From contig JADHLR010000090.1 in the NCBI GenBank assembly GCA_016780525.1, positions 1 through 6,338 of the forward strand: a stretch of DNA of 6,338 bases, read 5' to 3'. Positions 1 through 6,338 of the stretch are shown here, piece by piece. Source of the stretch: Candidatus Puniceispirillum sp. (GTDB lineage Bacteria > Pseudomonadota > Alphaproteobacteria > Puniceispirillales > Puniceispirillaceae). Positions within the stretch are counted from its first letter, which is position 1. Every line of letters starts with the position of its first letter. The notes beneath the pieces are model-generated. The model was not told the origin of the DNA. It did not search any database and saw only the letters and a program-made list of their open reading frames with translations. The position numbers and the translations under genes are program-made.

Positions 1-484
1 TATCGGGAATGCCGCCCATTTCCTTAATTCCGCCCAAGGTGCGCTCGAGCTTTTCCTGCTCACGCGTCAATTGCAATGTTTCTTTTTTGGTCAACTGGTT
101 AATCTCACCAGACTCAAACCGCGCCTCAAGATCGCGCAACCGGCGGATCGATTGCGAAACGGTTGACCAGTTTGTCAGCATGCCACCAAGCCAGCGATGG
201 TTCACATAATACTGGCCACAGTTACGCGCTGTTTCGGCAATTTTTTCGGCTGCCGCACGTTTGGTGCCAACAAACAAAACCCGGCCACCACGTGAAGTAA
301 CGTCGCTAAGCGCCTGTAATGCCTGATGAAACATTGGCATCGTCTGTTGCAGATCAAGAATGTGTGTTTTGTTACGGGCGCCAAAAATGAATTGTTCCAT
401 TTTCGGATTCCAACGACGTGTGCTATGTCCAAAATGAACACCAGCTTCAAGCATTTCGCGCATAGTAAATGTAGGGAGAGCCAT
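1..484 (-). CDS. rpsB: 30S ribosomal protein S2, 5' part (gene runs off the left edge)
   Basis: Ribosomal protein S2 binds the small ribosomal subunit, between its head and body, and is needed for S1 attachment and translation initiation. The window holds the first 161 codons of a family usually about 240-260 residues long, so the C-terminal third is missing. What is seen: the start MALPTFTMREMLEAGVHFGH (residues 1-20), then RRWNPKM, a GGRVLFVGTKR block (66-76), YYVNHRWLGGMLTNW (92-106) and a charged helical stretch ending LGGIKEMGGIPD (150-161). All are hallmark S2 segments, and the coding is uninterrupted. The ATG at 484 is chosen because MALP is the conserved family start and AGGAG lies 8 bases upstream. 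An in-frame ATG at 535 would add 17 residues with no family support. The gene is co-directional with dnaE upstream. In most bacteria tsf follows rpsB, but that lies outside the window. Identification is near certain. Confidence 0.97.
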   Translation of the reverse strand, partial: MALPTFTMREMLEAGVHFGHSTRRWNPKMEQFIFGARNKTHILDLQQTMPMFHQALQALSDVTSRGGRVLFVGTKRAAAEKIAETARNCGQYYVNHRWLGGMLTNWSTVSQSIRRLRDLEARFESGEINQLTKKETLQLTREQEKLERTLGGIKEMGGIPD

Positions 485-492
485 TTTTAATA

Positions 493-497
493 CTCCT
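493..497 (-). promoter_or_regulatory. rpsB ribosome binding site
   Basis: AGGAG on the minus strand sits 8 bases before the rpsB ATG at 484. It is a strong Shine-Dalgarno match at good spacing and decides the start over the in-frame ATG at 535. Two further purine-rich, SD-like stretches lie just upstream (about 499-505 and GGAGG at 512-516), but neither has a start codon at usable distance. Confidence 0.8.
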
Positions 498-501
498 GTT
501 C

Positions 502-549
502 TCCGGTTAAACCTCCATGGGGAAATGAAAGACATTTGCCTTCACCGGA
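502..549 (-). promoter_or_regulatory. Structured segment of the rpsB leader (nested stem)
   Basis: On the minus strand TCCGGT (549-544) can pair perfectly with ACCGGA (507-502). Inside this outer stem, AAATG (537-533) pairs with CATTT (527-523) around a 5-base loop. The structure ends only 4 bases before the AGGAG ribosome binding site. Autoregulation of rpsB through its mRNA leader by S2 is known in gammaproteobacteria. That this structure plays such a role here is inference, and I do not recognise it as a named RNA family. The stems are short and could be chance. Confidence 0.3.
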
Positions 550-554
550 TGGCC

Positions 555-589
555 AAAAACACAGGATCTACTGTGCCGGGGCCGCCCCC
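555..589 (-). terminator. Terminator-like double hairpin with T-tract between dnaE and rpsB
   Basis: Reading the minus strand, a GGGG/CCCC hairpin with a 4-base loop (589-578) is followed at once by CACAG (575-571), a 6-base loop and CTGTG (564-560). Five T residues follow (559-555). The second stem with its T-tract has the form of an intrinsic terminator, though its 5-bp stem is short. It lies about 90 bases past the dnaE stop and about 70 bases before the rpsB start. It could end dnaE transcription, or act as an attenuator if rpsB transcription starts upstream of it. The sequence alone does not decide between these. Confidence 0.45.
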
Positions 590-607
590 ATGTGTGAAAT
601 CGCCTGT

Positions 608-636
608 TGTTTAGCTTGTTAAGCCGCGAAAAGCAA
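608..636 (-). promoter_or_regulatory. Weak candidate promoter for rpsB
   Basis: On the minus strand TTGCTT (636-631) and TAAACA (613-608) are separated by exactly 17 bases. Each matches only about half of the TTGACA and TATAAT consensus positions. If real, the transcript would carry a leader of about 120 bases that includes the terminator-like hairpin and the nested stem. rpsB normally has its own strong promoter, so a promoter is expected in 485-680, but this exact site is uncertain. Confidence 0.22.
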
Positions 637-648
637 CCCGTTACCGGC

Positions 649-678
649 AAAAAACCGCAAATCCGGCAACCGCGTTTT
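649..678 (-). terminator. Weak terminator-like element just after dnaE
   Basis: Directly after the dnaE stop codon the minus strand has an imperfect stem, AAAACGC (678-672) against GCGGTTTT with one bulged G (658-651). A smaller alternative is CCG/CGG (666-664 with 657-655). A run of six T (654-649) follows or overlaps the stem. The position and T-run suit a dnaE terminator, but the pairing is poor, so this is only a possibility. Confidence 0.25.
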
Positions 679-680
679 CG

Positions 681-3600
681 TTATAATTCCTGCACATTTA
701 AAATGCCCGGCATGCGCCGTAAATGCTGTCTCAATTCACCGCTGAGACGAAACCGGCCCGGCACGCCGATGCAGACTTCATTGCCATTGATCAGGGCTTG
801 CAATTTCACCTCGGCCTTGCCCGGCCCATCGGCGCGCAACGCATCCTTCAGCGCCGCCAGTGGCTTTTCATCCTGAACCCACAGGGCGACCCCGCCATGC
901 CAGGCCGCCACAGCATCATCGAGATACTGAACCCGGGCCGCCAACAGCCGCGGGCCATTTTCCTCAACTTTCAGATTGGCCGAAATAAGTAGCGGTTTTT
1001 CTGCATCAAGAAGCGCCATCGCCTCTGCCAGAACATCAGAAAACATGGTGACCTCAAAAACCCCGGTCTGATCGGTGAGTTGCACAAAGGCAAAGCGGTT
1101 GCCCCGCTGTGACACACGCACCTGTTTGCTGGTCACTGACCCGGCCAGATTCACCCGTTGCGGTGCCTGTCCGCTTTCCAACAATTCGGTCAAACCAGCG
1201 TGCGTGACGATACGCAGCCTTGACAGCTGGCTGGCATAGCTGTCCAGCGGATGCGCGGATAAATACAAGCCCAGCGCATCAAACTCTTCTTTCAACCTGT
1301 CCATCGCAGCCCAGTCATCATATGCCTGCAGCCGGATGCTGGTATCGCTTGCCGCCTCGGTGCCGGCAAATAAATTATCCTGATTCGATTCAGCCTCGCG
1401 CCGCATGGCGTCGGCATGCGACAACAACAGATCCATATTTTCGACCAATTCGCGCCGGTTTGGATGAATCGAGTCAAATGCCCCGGCCCGCGCCAGCCCC
1501 TCCATCTGGCGACGGTTGATCACCTCACGTGGCAATCGCTGCAGAAAATCCTGCAGCGAGGAAAACGGCCCATCCGCCTGCCGGATTTCAACAAGCCGTG
1601 CCATCGCCTCACTGCCAACATTTTTGATGGCAGCCAGTGCATAGCGGACACTAGCAGGCGAATCTGCCGCGTCATTGGCAACCTCAACCGCAAAACTGGC
1701 CGAAGATGCATTGATGTCGGGGGGCAATACCGCAATCGATTTTTGCTGACATTCCTGCCGGAAGACAGCCAGTTTATCGGTGTTACCAGCGTCAAGTGCC
1801 ATCGACGCGGCGATAAACTCGACCGGATAATTCGCCTTTAGATAGGCTGTTTGATAGGATACCAGGGCATAGGCCGCCGCATGTGATTTATTGAAACCAT
1901 AGCCGGCAAATGCAGCGATCTGGTCAAAAACGTCCGACGCCAACTGCTCCGAAAGTTCATTTTTTACCGCACCATTGATAAAAATCTGGCGCTGTTCATC
2001 CATTTCGGCCTTGATCTTTTTGCCCATTGCGCGGCGCAGAATATCTGCCGCACCGAGGGTGTAACCAGCCAACACGCGCGCCGCTTGCTGCACTTGTTCC
2101 TGATAAATCATGATGCCGTAGGTTTCGGCCAAAACCGGTTCCAAATTCGGATGCATATAGGTGATTTGTGACGGGTCATGCTTGCGCGCCACATAATCTT
2201 TGATATTTTCCATCGGCCCCGGCCGATACAGTGCCACAACCGCGATGATATCCTCAAAACGGTCAGGCCGGAGCCCGCGCAACACATCACGCATGCCGCT
2301 TGATTCCAGCTGAAACACCCCAACCGTGTCGCCATTCGACAGCATCTCGTATGTGGCTTTGTCATCAAGCGGAATATCCGCCAGATCAATTTGGGTGCCG
2401 CGTCGTGCGATAAAATCGACCGTCCGCTGCAAAACTGTCAGGGTTTTCAAGCCCAAAAAGTCAAATTTGACCAGACCGGCTTTTTCAACCCATTTCATAT
2501 TGAATTGTGTCACCGGCATATCTGATCGTGGATCACGATAGAGCGGCACTAATTCAGCCAGCGGACGGTCACCGATCACCAGACCGGCGGCATGTGTGGA
2601 CGCATGCCGATACAACCCCTCTAGCTTCATTGAAACGGTGATCAGATCAGCAACCTGCTCATCTTCAGCTTTTTGTTCACGCAGGGACGCCTCGGATTTC
2701 AGCGCTTCGGCAATTGTTGTCGGGTTGGCCGGGTTGTTTGGAATCAGCTTGGCAATGCGATCGACCTGGCCATAGGGCATTTCCAGAACCCGGCCAACAT
2801 CGCGCAATGCCGCGCGCGCCTGCAATGAACCGAATGTGATAATCTGCGCCACCCGGTCATGGCCATATTTGCCCTGTACATAGCTGATCACCTCTTCACG
2901 CCGGTCCTGACAAAAATCGATATCAAAATCCGGCATCGAAACGCGCTCCGGATTCAAAAACCGTTCAAACAAAAGCCCCCATTTCAACGGATCAAGATCG
3001 GTGATTGACAACGCCCAGGCCACCACTGACCCGGCGCCCGAACCACGCCCCGGCCCGACTGGGATATTTTGCGATTTTGCCCATTGGATAAAATCGGCAA
3101 CAATCAGAAAATACCCGGGAAACCCCATCTGCTCGATAATATCAAGCTCGAAGGACAGCCGGTCATAATAGGGCTGTGCCAGTGACTGACGGGCCGCATC
3201 ATCCGGCGCATCGGTTACGACATGCCGATCTAACCGCGCCTGTAACCCGGCGCTGGCCTGTGCCCGCAATTCGGCGGCCTCGTCACGCCCAGCCGCCGTT
3301 GCAAACGCCGGCAAAATGGGCGCCCGCGTTTCCGCCATCACGCTACAGCGTCTGGCAATGACCAAAGTATTTTCAATAGCCTCAGGAATATCATTAAACA
3401 ATTCAGACATTTGAGAGGCAGTCTTAAAGTAATGCTCTGACGAGTATCTTGGCCTATCCTGTTCTGATATTTTGCGGCTTGTGCCGATACAAACCAGCGT
3501 ATCATGTGGCTGGCTCATCGAGGGATCGTCAAACCGGCAATCATTTGTTGCGACCAACGGCAGATCCAGCATGTCGGCATATTCGAGAAGATGCGGTTCG

Positions 3601-4133
3601 CTGGCCCGCTCTATCGGCAAGCCGTGGCGTTGCAGTTCAATATACAGCCGGCCGGGAAGAATCTCGGCCAATATTTCCAGACGTTGCCGCGCCAGATTAG
3701 CCCGACCATCGCCAGCCGGATTGCCGACAAACCCGCTCAATGCGCCACCACTCAGCATAATCAGACCATCGCCATAGCGTCGTAAATCATCATAATCACA
3801 GGCTGGCACCTGCGTGCCATCGGTAGATAACAGGATTTTTGACAATAATTGCGACAGCCTGACATAGCCTTGCTGATTTTGCGCCAGCAACACGACATCG
3901 CCGCGCCCGTCCGTATCTTCAAGCTCAATCTGCGCGCCCATAATAGGCTGCACACCGGCTGCCACCATGGATTGCGCAAACTCCAGAGCGCCAAACATAT
4001 TATTGGTATCGGTAAGCGCCGCTGCCGGCTGCGAATCAGCACTGACCAATTGCGTCAATTTTCCAATCCGCAAGGTCGATTCAGTCAGAGAATAGGCACT
4101 ATGCAGACGCAGATGGACAAATTGGGCTGGCAT
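681..4133 (-). CDS. dnaE: DNA polymerase III subunit alpha (replicative DNA polymerase)
   Basis: Catalytic alpha subunit of the replicative polymerase: it extends DNA at the fork, working with the beta clamp and a separate proofreading subunit (DnaQ). The 1150 residues match the family length (E. coli about 1160). In order: an N-terminal PHP domain starting FVHLRLHSAYSL (5-16); the palm, with GPGRGSGAGS (360-369), PDFDIDF carrying D402 and D404, and KFDFLGL with D558, the three catalytic aspartates; a YRPGPM motif; a helix-hairpin-helix near KNVGSEAMARL (about 838); a clamp-binding motif QDNLF (918-922); and an OB fold from about residue 993. The usual HxH metal motif of the PHP domain is RLH (9-11), as in E. 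coli, so intrinsic proofreading is unlikely. The ATG at 4133 is preferred because it best fits the family N-terminus and has GAG 8 bases upstream; an in-frame GTG at 4142 would add three residues. dnaE follows lolD after about 90 bases. Confidence 0.98.
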   Translation of the reverse strand: MPAQFVHLRLHSAYSLTESTLRIGKLTQLVSADSQPAAALTDTNNMFGALEFAQSMVAAGVQPIMGAQIELEDTDGRGDVVLLAQNQQGYVRLSQLLSKILLSTDGTQVPACDYDDLRRYGDGLIMLSGGALSGFVGNPAGDGRANLARQRLEILAEILPGRLYIELQRHGLPIERASEPHLLEYADMLDLPLVATNDCRFDDPSMSQPHDTLVCIGTSRKISEQDRPRYSSEHYFKTASQMSELFNDIPEAIENTLVIARRCSVMAETRAPILPAFATAAGRDEAAELRAQASAGLQARLDRHVVTDAPDDAARQSLAQPYYDRLSFELDIIEQMGFPGYFLIVADFIQWAKSQNIPVGPGRGSGAGSVVAWALSITDLDPLKWGLLFERFLNPERVSMPDFDIDFCQDRREEVISYVQGKYGHDRVAQIITFGSLQARAALRDVGRVLEMPYGQVDRIAKLIPNNPANPTTIAEALKSEASLREQKAEDEQVADLITVSMKLEGLYRHASTHAAGLVIGDRPLAELVPLYRDPRSDMPVTQFNMKWVEKAGLVKFDFLGLKTLTVLQRTVDFIARRGTQIDLADIPLDDKATYEMLSNGDTVGVFQLESSGMRDVLRGLRPDRFEDIIAVVALYRPGPMENIKDYVARKHDPSQITYMHPNLEPVLAETYGIMIYQEQVQQAARVLAGYTLGAADILRRAMGKKIKAEMDEQRQIFINGAVKNELSEQLASDVFDQIAAFAGYGFNKSHAAAYALVSYQTAYLKANYPVEFIAASMALDAGNTDKLAVFRQECQQKSIAVLPPDINASSASFAVEVANDAADSPASVRYALAAIKNVGSEAMARLVEIRQADGPFSSLQDFLQRLPREVINRRQMEGLARAGAFDSIHPNRRELVENMDLLLSHADAMRREAESNQDNLFAGTEAASDTSIRLQAYDDWAAMDRLKEEFDALGLYLSAHPLDSYASQLSRLRIVTHAGLTELLESGQAPQRVNLAGSVTSKQVRVSQRGNRFAFVQLTDQTGVFEVTMFSDVLAEAMALLDAEKPLLISANLKVEENGPRLLAARVQYLDDAVAAWHGGVALWVQDEKPLAALKDALRADGPGKAEVKLQALINGNEVCIGVPGRFRLSGELRQHLRRMPGILNVQEL

Positions 4134-4164
4134 CGGATTCACTCACGCTTCACTGTGGGCGATC

Positions 4165-4193
4165 AGCATATCGCAATCGGCCGGGCTGACCAA
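4165..4193 (-). promoter_or_regulatory. Weak candidate promoter for dnaE
   Basis: In the gap between lolD and dnaE the minus strand has TTGGTC (4193-4188) and TATGCT (4170-4165), separated by 17 bases. The second box matches four of six TATAAT positions; the first shares only TTG with TTGACA. The site would start transcription about 25 bases before the dnaE start. dnaE may also be read through from the lol genes, because no convincing terminator follows lolD. Confidence 0.25.
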
Positions 4194-4223
4194 TCGACTT
4201 GTCAGGTAAAAAAACGATTTTGT

Positions 4224-4934
4224 TCAGGCCAATTCGACAACATGACCATTTTCAATGGTCAGGATACTGTCCATATTCAGCGCCAGCTGCTGGTTATGCG
4301 TGACCACAAGGGCTGCCGTCCGGGTGGCGCGGGTGATCGCCGCCAAATGCCCAAAAACATCTTTCGCCGTATCCGGATCCAGATTGCCGGTGGGTTCATC
4401 CGCCAGCAACACACGCGGCGCATTGGCAACGGCCCGGGCGATGGCAACACGTTGCTGTTCACCACCCGATAACAATCCCGGCCGGTGGTCGACACGATCC
4501 TGCAAACCAACCATTGCCAGTAATTGTGCCGCCCGGTCACTTGCCTCAAACTTGTCCAGACCGGCCAGCATCTGTGGAATCATAACATTTTCCAGCGCGG
4601 AAAATTCGGGCAACAAACGATGAAACTGAAACACAAAGCCAATATGCTGGCGGCGCAACAAGGTGCGCTTTGCCGAACGCAACCGCGCCGAATCAATACC
4701 ATCAATAAACACTGTTCCAGAGTCCGGCTGCTCTAACAGCCCGGCAATATTCAGCAAGGTCGATTTGCCCGATCCCGATGGCCCCACCAAGGCTTTCATC
4801 TCACCAGCCCGCACGCTTAGGCTGGCGCCGTTTAAGACATCTAGTCTGGACTCGCCCTGATGATAGCCACGCCGCACATCACGCAGTTCGAGCAAGGCCT
4901 GTGAAGGTGATGGTGACGACATGCTCTCACTCAT
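4224..4934 (-). CDS. lolD: Lipoprotein-releasing system ATP-binding protein LolD
   Basis: Cytoplasmic ATPase of the Lol exporter. It drives the membrane permease to extract outer-membrane lipoproteins from the inner membrane and pass them to LolA. The 236 residues (family about 225-235) carry a complete ABC nucleotide-binding domain: Walker A GPSGSGKST (51-59), Q-loop Q103 in VFQFHRLLPEF, signature LSGGEQQ (155-161), Walker B VLLADEP (175-181, catalytic E180) and switch histidine H213 in VVTHNQQ. The VFQFHRLLPEFSALENV stretch and EQQRVAIARA are typical of the LolD/MacB group, and the adjacent LolC-type permease settles LolD. The ATG at 4934 overlaps the lolC stop by 8 bases and has GAGG 9 bases upstream, implying translational coupling. 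An in-frame ATG at 4922 is an alternative. A longer open frame back to 5009 lies entirely within lolC and adds a non-family tail, so it was not used. Confidence 0.95.
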   Translation of the reverse strand: MSESMSSPSPSQALLELRDVRRGYHQGESRLDVLNGASLSVRAGEMKALVGPSGSGKSTLLNIAGLLEQPDSGTVFIDGIDSARLRSAKRTLLRRQHIGFVFQFHRLLPEFSALENVMIPQMLAGLDKFEASDRAAQLLAMVGLQDRVDHRPGLLSGGEQQRVAIARAVANAPRVLLADEPTGNLDPDTAKDVFGHLAAITRATRTAALVVTHNQQLALNMDSILTIENGHVVELA

Positions 4935-6183
4935 AACGAAGCGCCTCGGCCGGGGCAACGCGTGATGCCCGCCATGCCGGATAGAGGCTGGCAAAAAACG
5001 ACAGGCCAAGCGCCATGGAAATCACCATAAAAATATCCTGAGGGTCGGTTTTCGCCGGTAAATTCGACAAAAAATAAATTTCTGCGGCAAATAATTCCGC
5101 ACCCGACAAGCCTTCAATAAACTGTTTGATCACGTCAATATTCCAACAAAACACCAACCCCAAAACAGTTCCCGCTGTGGTGCCAACGACGCCGATACTG
5201 GCACCCGTCATTAAAAACACGCGCATGATACTGCCGCTGCTGGCACCCATCGCGCGCAAAACCGCAATATCTGCATTTTTCGACCGCACCAGCATGATCA
5301 TCGAAGAAATAATGTTAAAAGCAGCGACAAGGATAATCAGCGTCAGAATCAAAAACATCACATTGCGCTCAACCCGTAGCGCATTCAAAAAACCGCGATT
5401 ACGCTCAATCCAGTCAAATGCGCTGAGATTATCGGTCAGCGATTCGCCAATAAGATTGCGCAATAAGGTGATATTTTCCGGCGCGGCCGCATAGATTTCC
5501 AGCGCCGAAACACGCCCGTCATAGCCAAAAAAATCGCTCGCAAGCGCAAGCGGCATAAACACAAAGCTGGAGTCATATTCATACATGCCAACGTCGAAAA
5601 TCCCGACAATCGGAAAATTGCGACGGGTTGGCAGGGTGCCAAATGCCGTCGGCTTGCCTTTGGCGGTTGTCAGGGTCACGCTATCGCCGGTTTTGACCCC
5701 CAGCTTAAACGCCATCGCATGCCCGATCAGCACCCCGTTCTTTTCCCGAAAACCGGTAATCTCGGCCTCATCCAGCGAGTCCCATAACGGTTTGCGCACG
5801 GCTAAATCTGACCAGCGCAACCCACGCACAACTGCCCCAAGGCTGACGGTGTTTTGCGTCGCCATGGCCTGCCCTTCGATTTGCGGCGTGACCGCAACAA
5901 CATTCGGCATTTCGGCAATTTTCAGCGCCAGATCGTCATAATCAACGATTCCACCAGCCACCTTTGAATAGACCGAGACATGCCCGTTCAGCCCCAAAAT
6001 CCGCCCGACCAGCTCTGCCCGAAACCCGTTCATCACCGACATCACCACAATTAATGTCGCCACGCCCAGAGTGATGCCGGCCAGTGAAAACCAGGCGATG
6101 ACCGAGATAAACCCTTCAGCCCGTCTGGCGCGCATATAGCGAAACGCCAGTAATCTCTCAACAGCTGAAAAATAATGTCGCAT
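4927..6183 (-). CDS. lolC: Lipoprotein-releasing ABC transporter permease, LolC/LolE family (possibly LolF-like)
   Basis: Inner-membrane permease that, with LolD, releases mature lipoproteins from the membrane to the chaperone LolA. The 418 residues have the family plan: an N-terminal amphipathic stretch (VERLLAFRYMRARR, 9-21), transmembrane helix 1 (about 24-50), a large periplasmic domain (about 51-270), then three helices at about 275-299, 317-347 and 383-402. It ends YPAWRASRVAPAEALRYE, the typical FtsX/MacB-type C-terminus. AVLRAMGAS (307-315) is the conserved cytoplasmic loop that couples to the ATPase. FGTLPTRRNFPIVG (181-194) aligns in position with the segment that forms the LolA-binding hook in E. 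coli LolC. The ATG at 6183 has AGGAAG 4 bases upstream. Only one permease gene lies beside lolD, whereas E. coli has LolC and LolE, so it may work as a homodimer. Family assignment is firm; the C, E or F label is less so. Confidence 0.94.
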   Translation of the reverse strand: MRHYFSAVERLLAFRYMRARRAEGFISVIAWFSLAGITLGVATLIVVMSVMNGFRAELVGRILGLNGHVSVYSKVAGGIVDYDDLALKIAEMPNVVAVTPQIEGQAMATQNTVSLGAVVRGLRWSDLAVRKPLWDSLDEAEITGFREKNGVLIGHAMAFKLGVKTGDSVTLTTAKGKPTAFGTLPTRRNFPIVGIFDVGMYEYDSSFVFMPLALASDFFGYDGRVSALEIYAAAPENITLLRNLIGESLTDNLSAFDWIERNRGFLNALRVERNVMFLILTLIILVAAFNIISSMIMLVRSKNADIAVLRAMGASSGSIMRVFLMTGASIGVVGTTAGTVLGLVFCWNIDVIKQFIEGLSGAELFAAEIYFLSNLPAKTDPQDIFMVISMALGLSFFASLYPAWRASRVAPAEALRYE

Positions 6184-6187
6184 TTAA

Positions 6188-6193
6188 CTTCCT
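6188..6193 (-). promoter_or_regulatory. lolC ribosome binding site
   Basis: AGGAAG on the minus strand ends 4 bases before the lolC ATG at 6183. The motif is good and the spacing slightly short. It supports this start, which also gives the expected family N-terminus. Confidence 0.65.
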
Positions 6194-6197
6194 AGCT

Positions 6198-6210
6198 TGC
6201 CGCAGCGGCA
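6198..6210 (-). other. Small hairpin between proS and lolC
   Basis: TGCCG and CGGCA pair around a 3-base loop in the 30-base gap after the proS stop, just upstream of the lolC ribosome binding site. On the transcribed strand no T-run follows, so it is not an intrinsic terminator, and proS and lolC could share a transcript. It might stabilise or punctuate the mRNA. A 5-bp stem this small may be incidental. Confidence 0.3.
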
Positions 6211-6213
6211 GTT

Positions 6214-6338
6214 TTAACGATTCAGCAGACGGTCAACAACAACATCGGGCGCCAGTTCTTCGGTGTCACCGGTTTGGCGCCGCTTCACTTCCACCACGCC
6301 ATTATCCAAGCCGCGTGGCCCAACAACAATTTGCCACG
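6214..6338 (-). CDS. proS: Prolyl-tRNA synthetase, C-terminal end (gene runs off the right edge)
   Basis: Prolyl-tRNA synthetase charges tRNA-Pro with proline in the cytoplasm. Only the last 40 codons and the TAA stop (6216-6214) are present. The visible end begins WQIVVGPRGLDNGVVEVKRR, followed by QTGDTEEL and a closing VVDRLLNR. This is the final strand-helix part of the anticodon-binding domain; the IVVGPRGL...VEVKRR...TG pattern is characteristic of bacterial-type ProS. No catalytic motif lies inside the window. The identification is supported by the neighbours, since proS-lolC-lolD is a common alphaproteobacterial order. The gene ends 30 bases before lolC in the same direction, consistent with co-transcription. 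Confidence 0.88.
   Translation of the reverse strand, partial: WQIVVGPRGLDNGVVEVKRRQTGDTEELAPDVVVDRLLNR

Noticed and set aside
202..450. 82-codon minus-strand open frame within rpsB
   Set aside because: It is an out-of-frame reading of rpsB, whose own frame encodes an unmistakable S2 protein over the same bases.
1220..1841. Plus-strand open frames of about 100-140 codons inside dnaE
   Set aside because: They are antisense to the helix-hairpin-helix and clamp-binding region of an intact dnaE, overlap each other in different frames and resemble no known family.
4136..4140. GATTC (GANTC, the CcrM methylation site of many alphaproteobacteria) next to the dnaE start
   Set aside because: GANTC is expected by chance at this frequency and occurs elsewhere in the window, for example inside dnaE and rpsB. 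One site without a mapped promoter is no evidence of cell-cycle control.
4208..4226. Possible lolD terminator at the run of seven T on the minus strand
   Set aside because: The bases before the run do not form a GC-rich stem, so an intrinsic terminator is not supported.
3849..4472. 207-codon open frame on the plus strand across the dnaE start and the lolD end
   Set aside because: It lies antisense to two clearly identified genes, has no recognisable domain and is rich in low-information arginine, glutamine and histidine residues, as expected of a shadow frame. No good ribosome binding site was seen.
5126..5941. Plus-strand open frames of about 120 codons inside lolC
   Set aside because: They are the complement of the membrane-helix and periplasmic-domain coding of lolC. 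Their composition mirrors lolC, and nothing supports translation.
1..6338. Mobile element, CRISPR array, defence system or other novel system
   Set aside because: No transposase, integrase, direct-repeat array, tRNA-flanked insertion or unexplained long gap was seen. Every stretch over 200 bases is covered by a well-known housekeeping gene.

Overview
The window is a block of bacterial housekeeping genes, all read from the minus strand. In transcription order (right to left) they are: the 3' end of proS (prolyl-tRNA synthetase), a LolC/LolE-family lipoprotein-release permease, lolD (its ATPase), dnaE (alpha subunit of the replicative DNA polymerase III) and the 5' two thirds of rpsB (ribosomal protein S2). 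Every gene is intact except proS and rpsB, which are cut by the window ends.

The order proS-lolC-lolD-dnaE is, from general knowledge, typical of Alphaproteobacteria. The protein sequences agree: S2 begins MALPTFTMREMLEAGVHFGH, and DnaE begins with FVHLRLHSAYSL. Base composition is fairly balanced, unlike the very GC-rich soil groups. A marine lineage such as SAR116 would fit, but this is a guess that only a phylogeny could settle.

Layout: 6338-6214 proS C-terminus; 6213-6184 a 30-base gap with a small hairpin and the lolC ribosome binding site; 6183-4927 lolC; 4934-4224 lolD, overlapping lolC by 8 bases; about 90 bases with a weak promoter candidate; 4133-681 dnaE; 680-485 a 196-base intergenic region with terminator-like elements, a weak promoter candidate and a structured rpsB leader; 484-1 rpsB. 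No gap without a gene exceeds 300 bases. No tRNA, rRNA, mobile element, CRISPR array or long repeat was seen.

The genes fall into functional groups. LolC and LolD form the inner-membrane ABC machine that hands outer-membrane lipoproteins to the periplasmic carrier LolA, and their overlap suggests translational coupling. ProS and S2 serve translation, and DnaE serves chromosome replication. I see no evidence of a new biological system. The parts most worth a second look are the structured rpsB leader with its terminator-like hairpin, and the likely single-permease (LolF-like) form of the Lol exporter.
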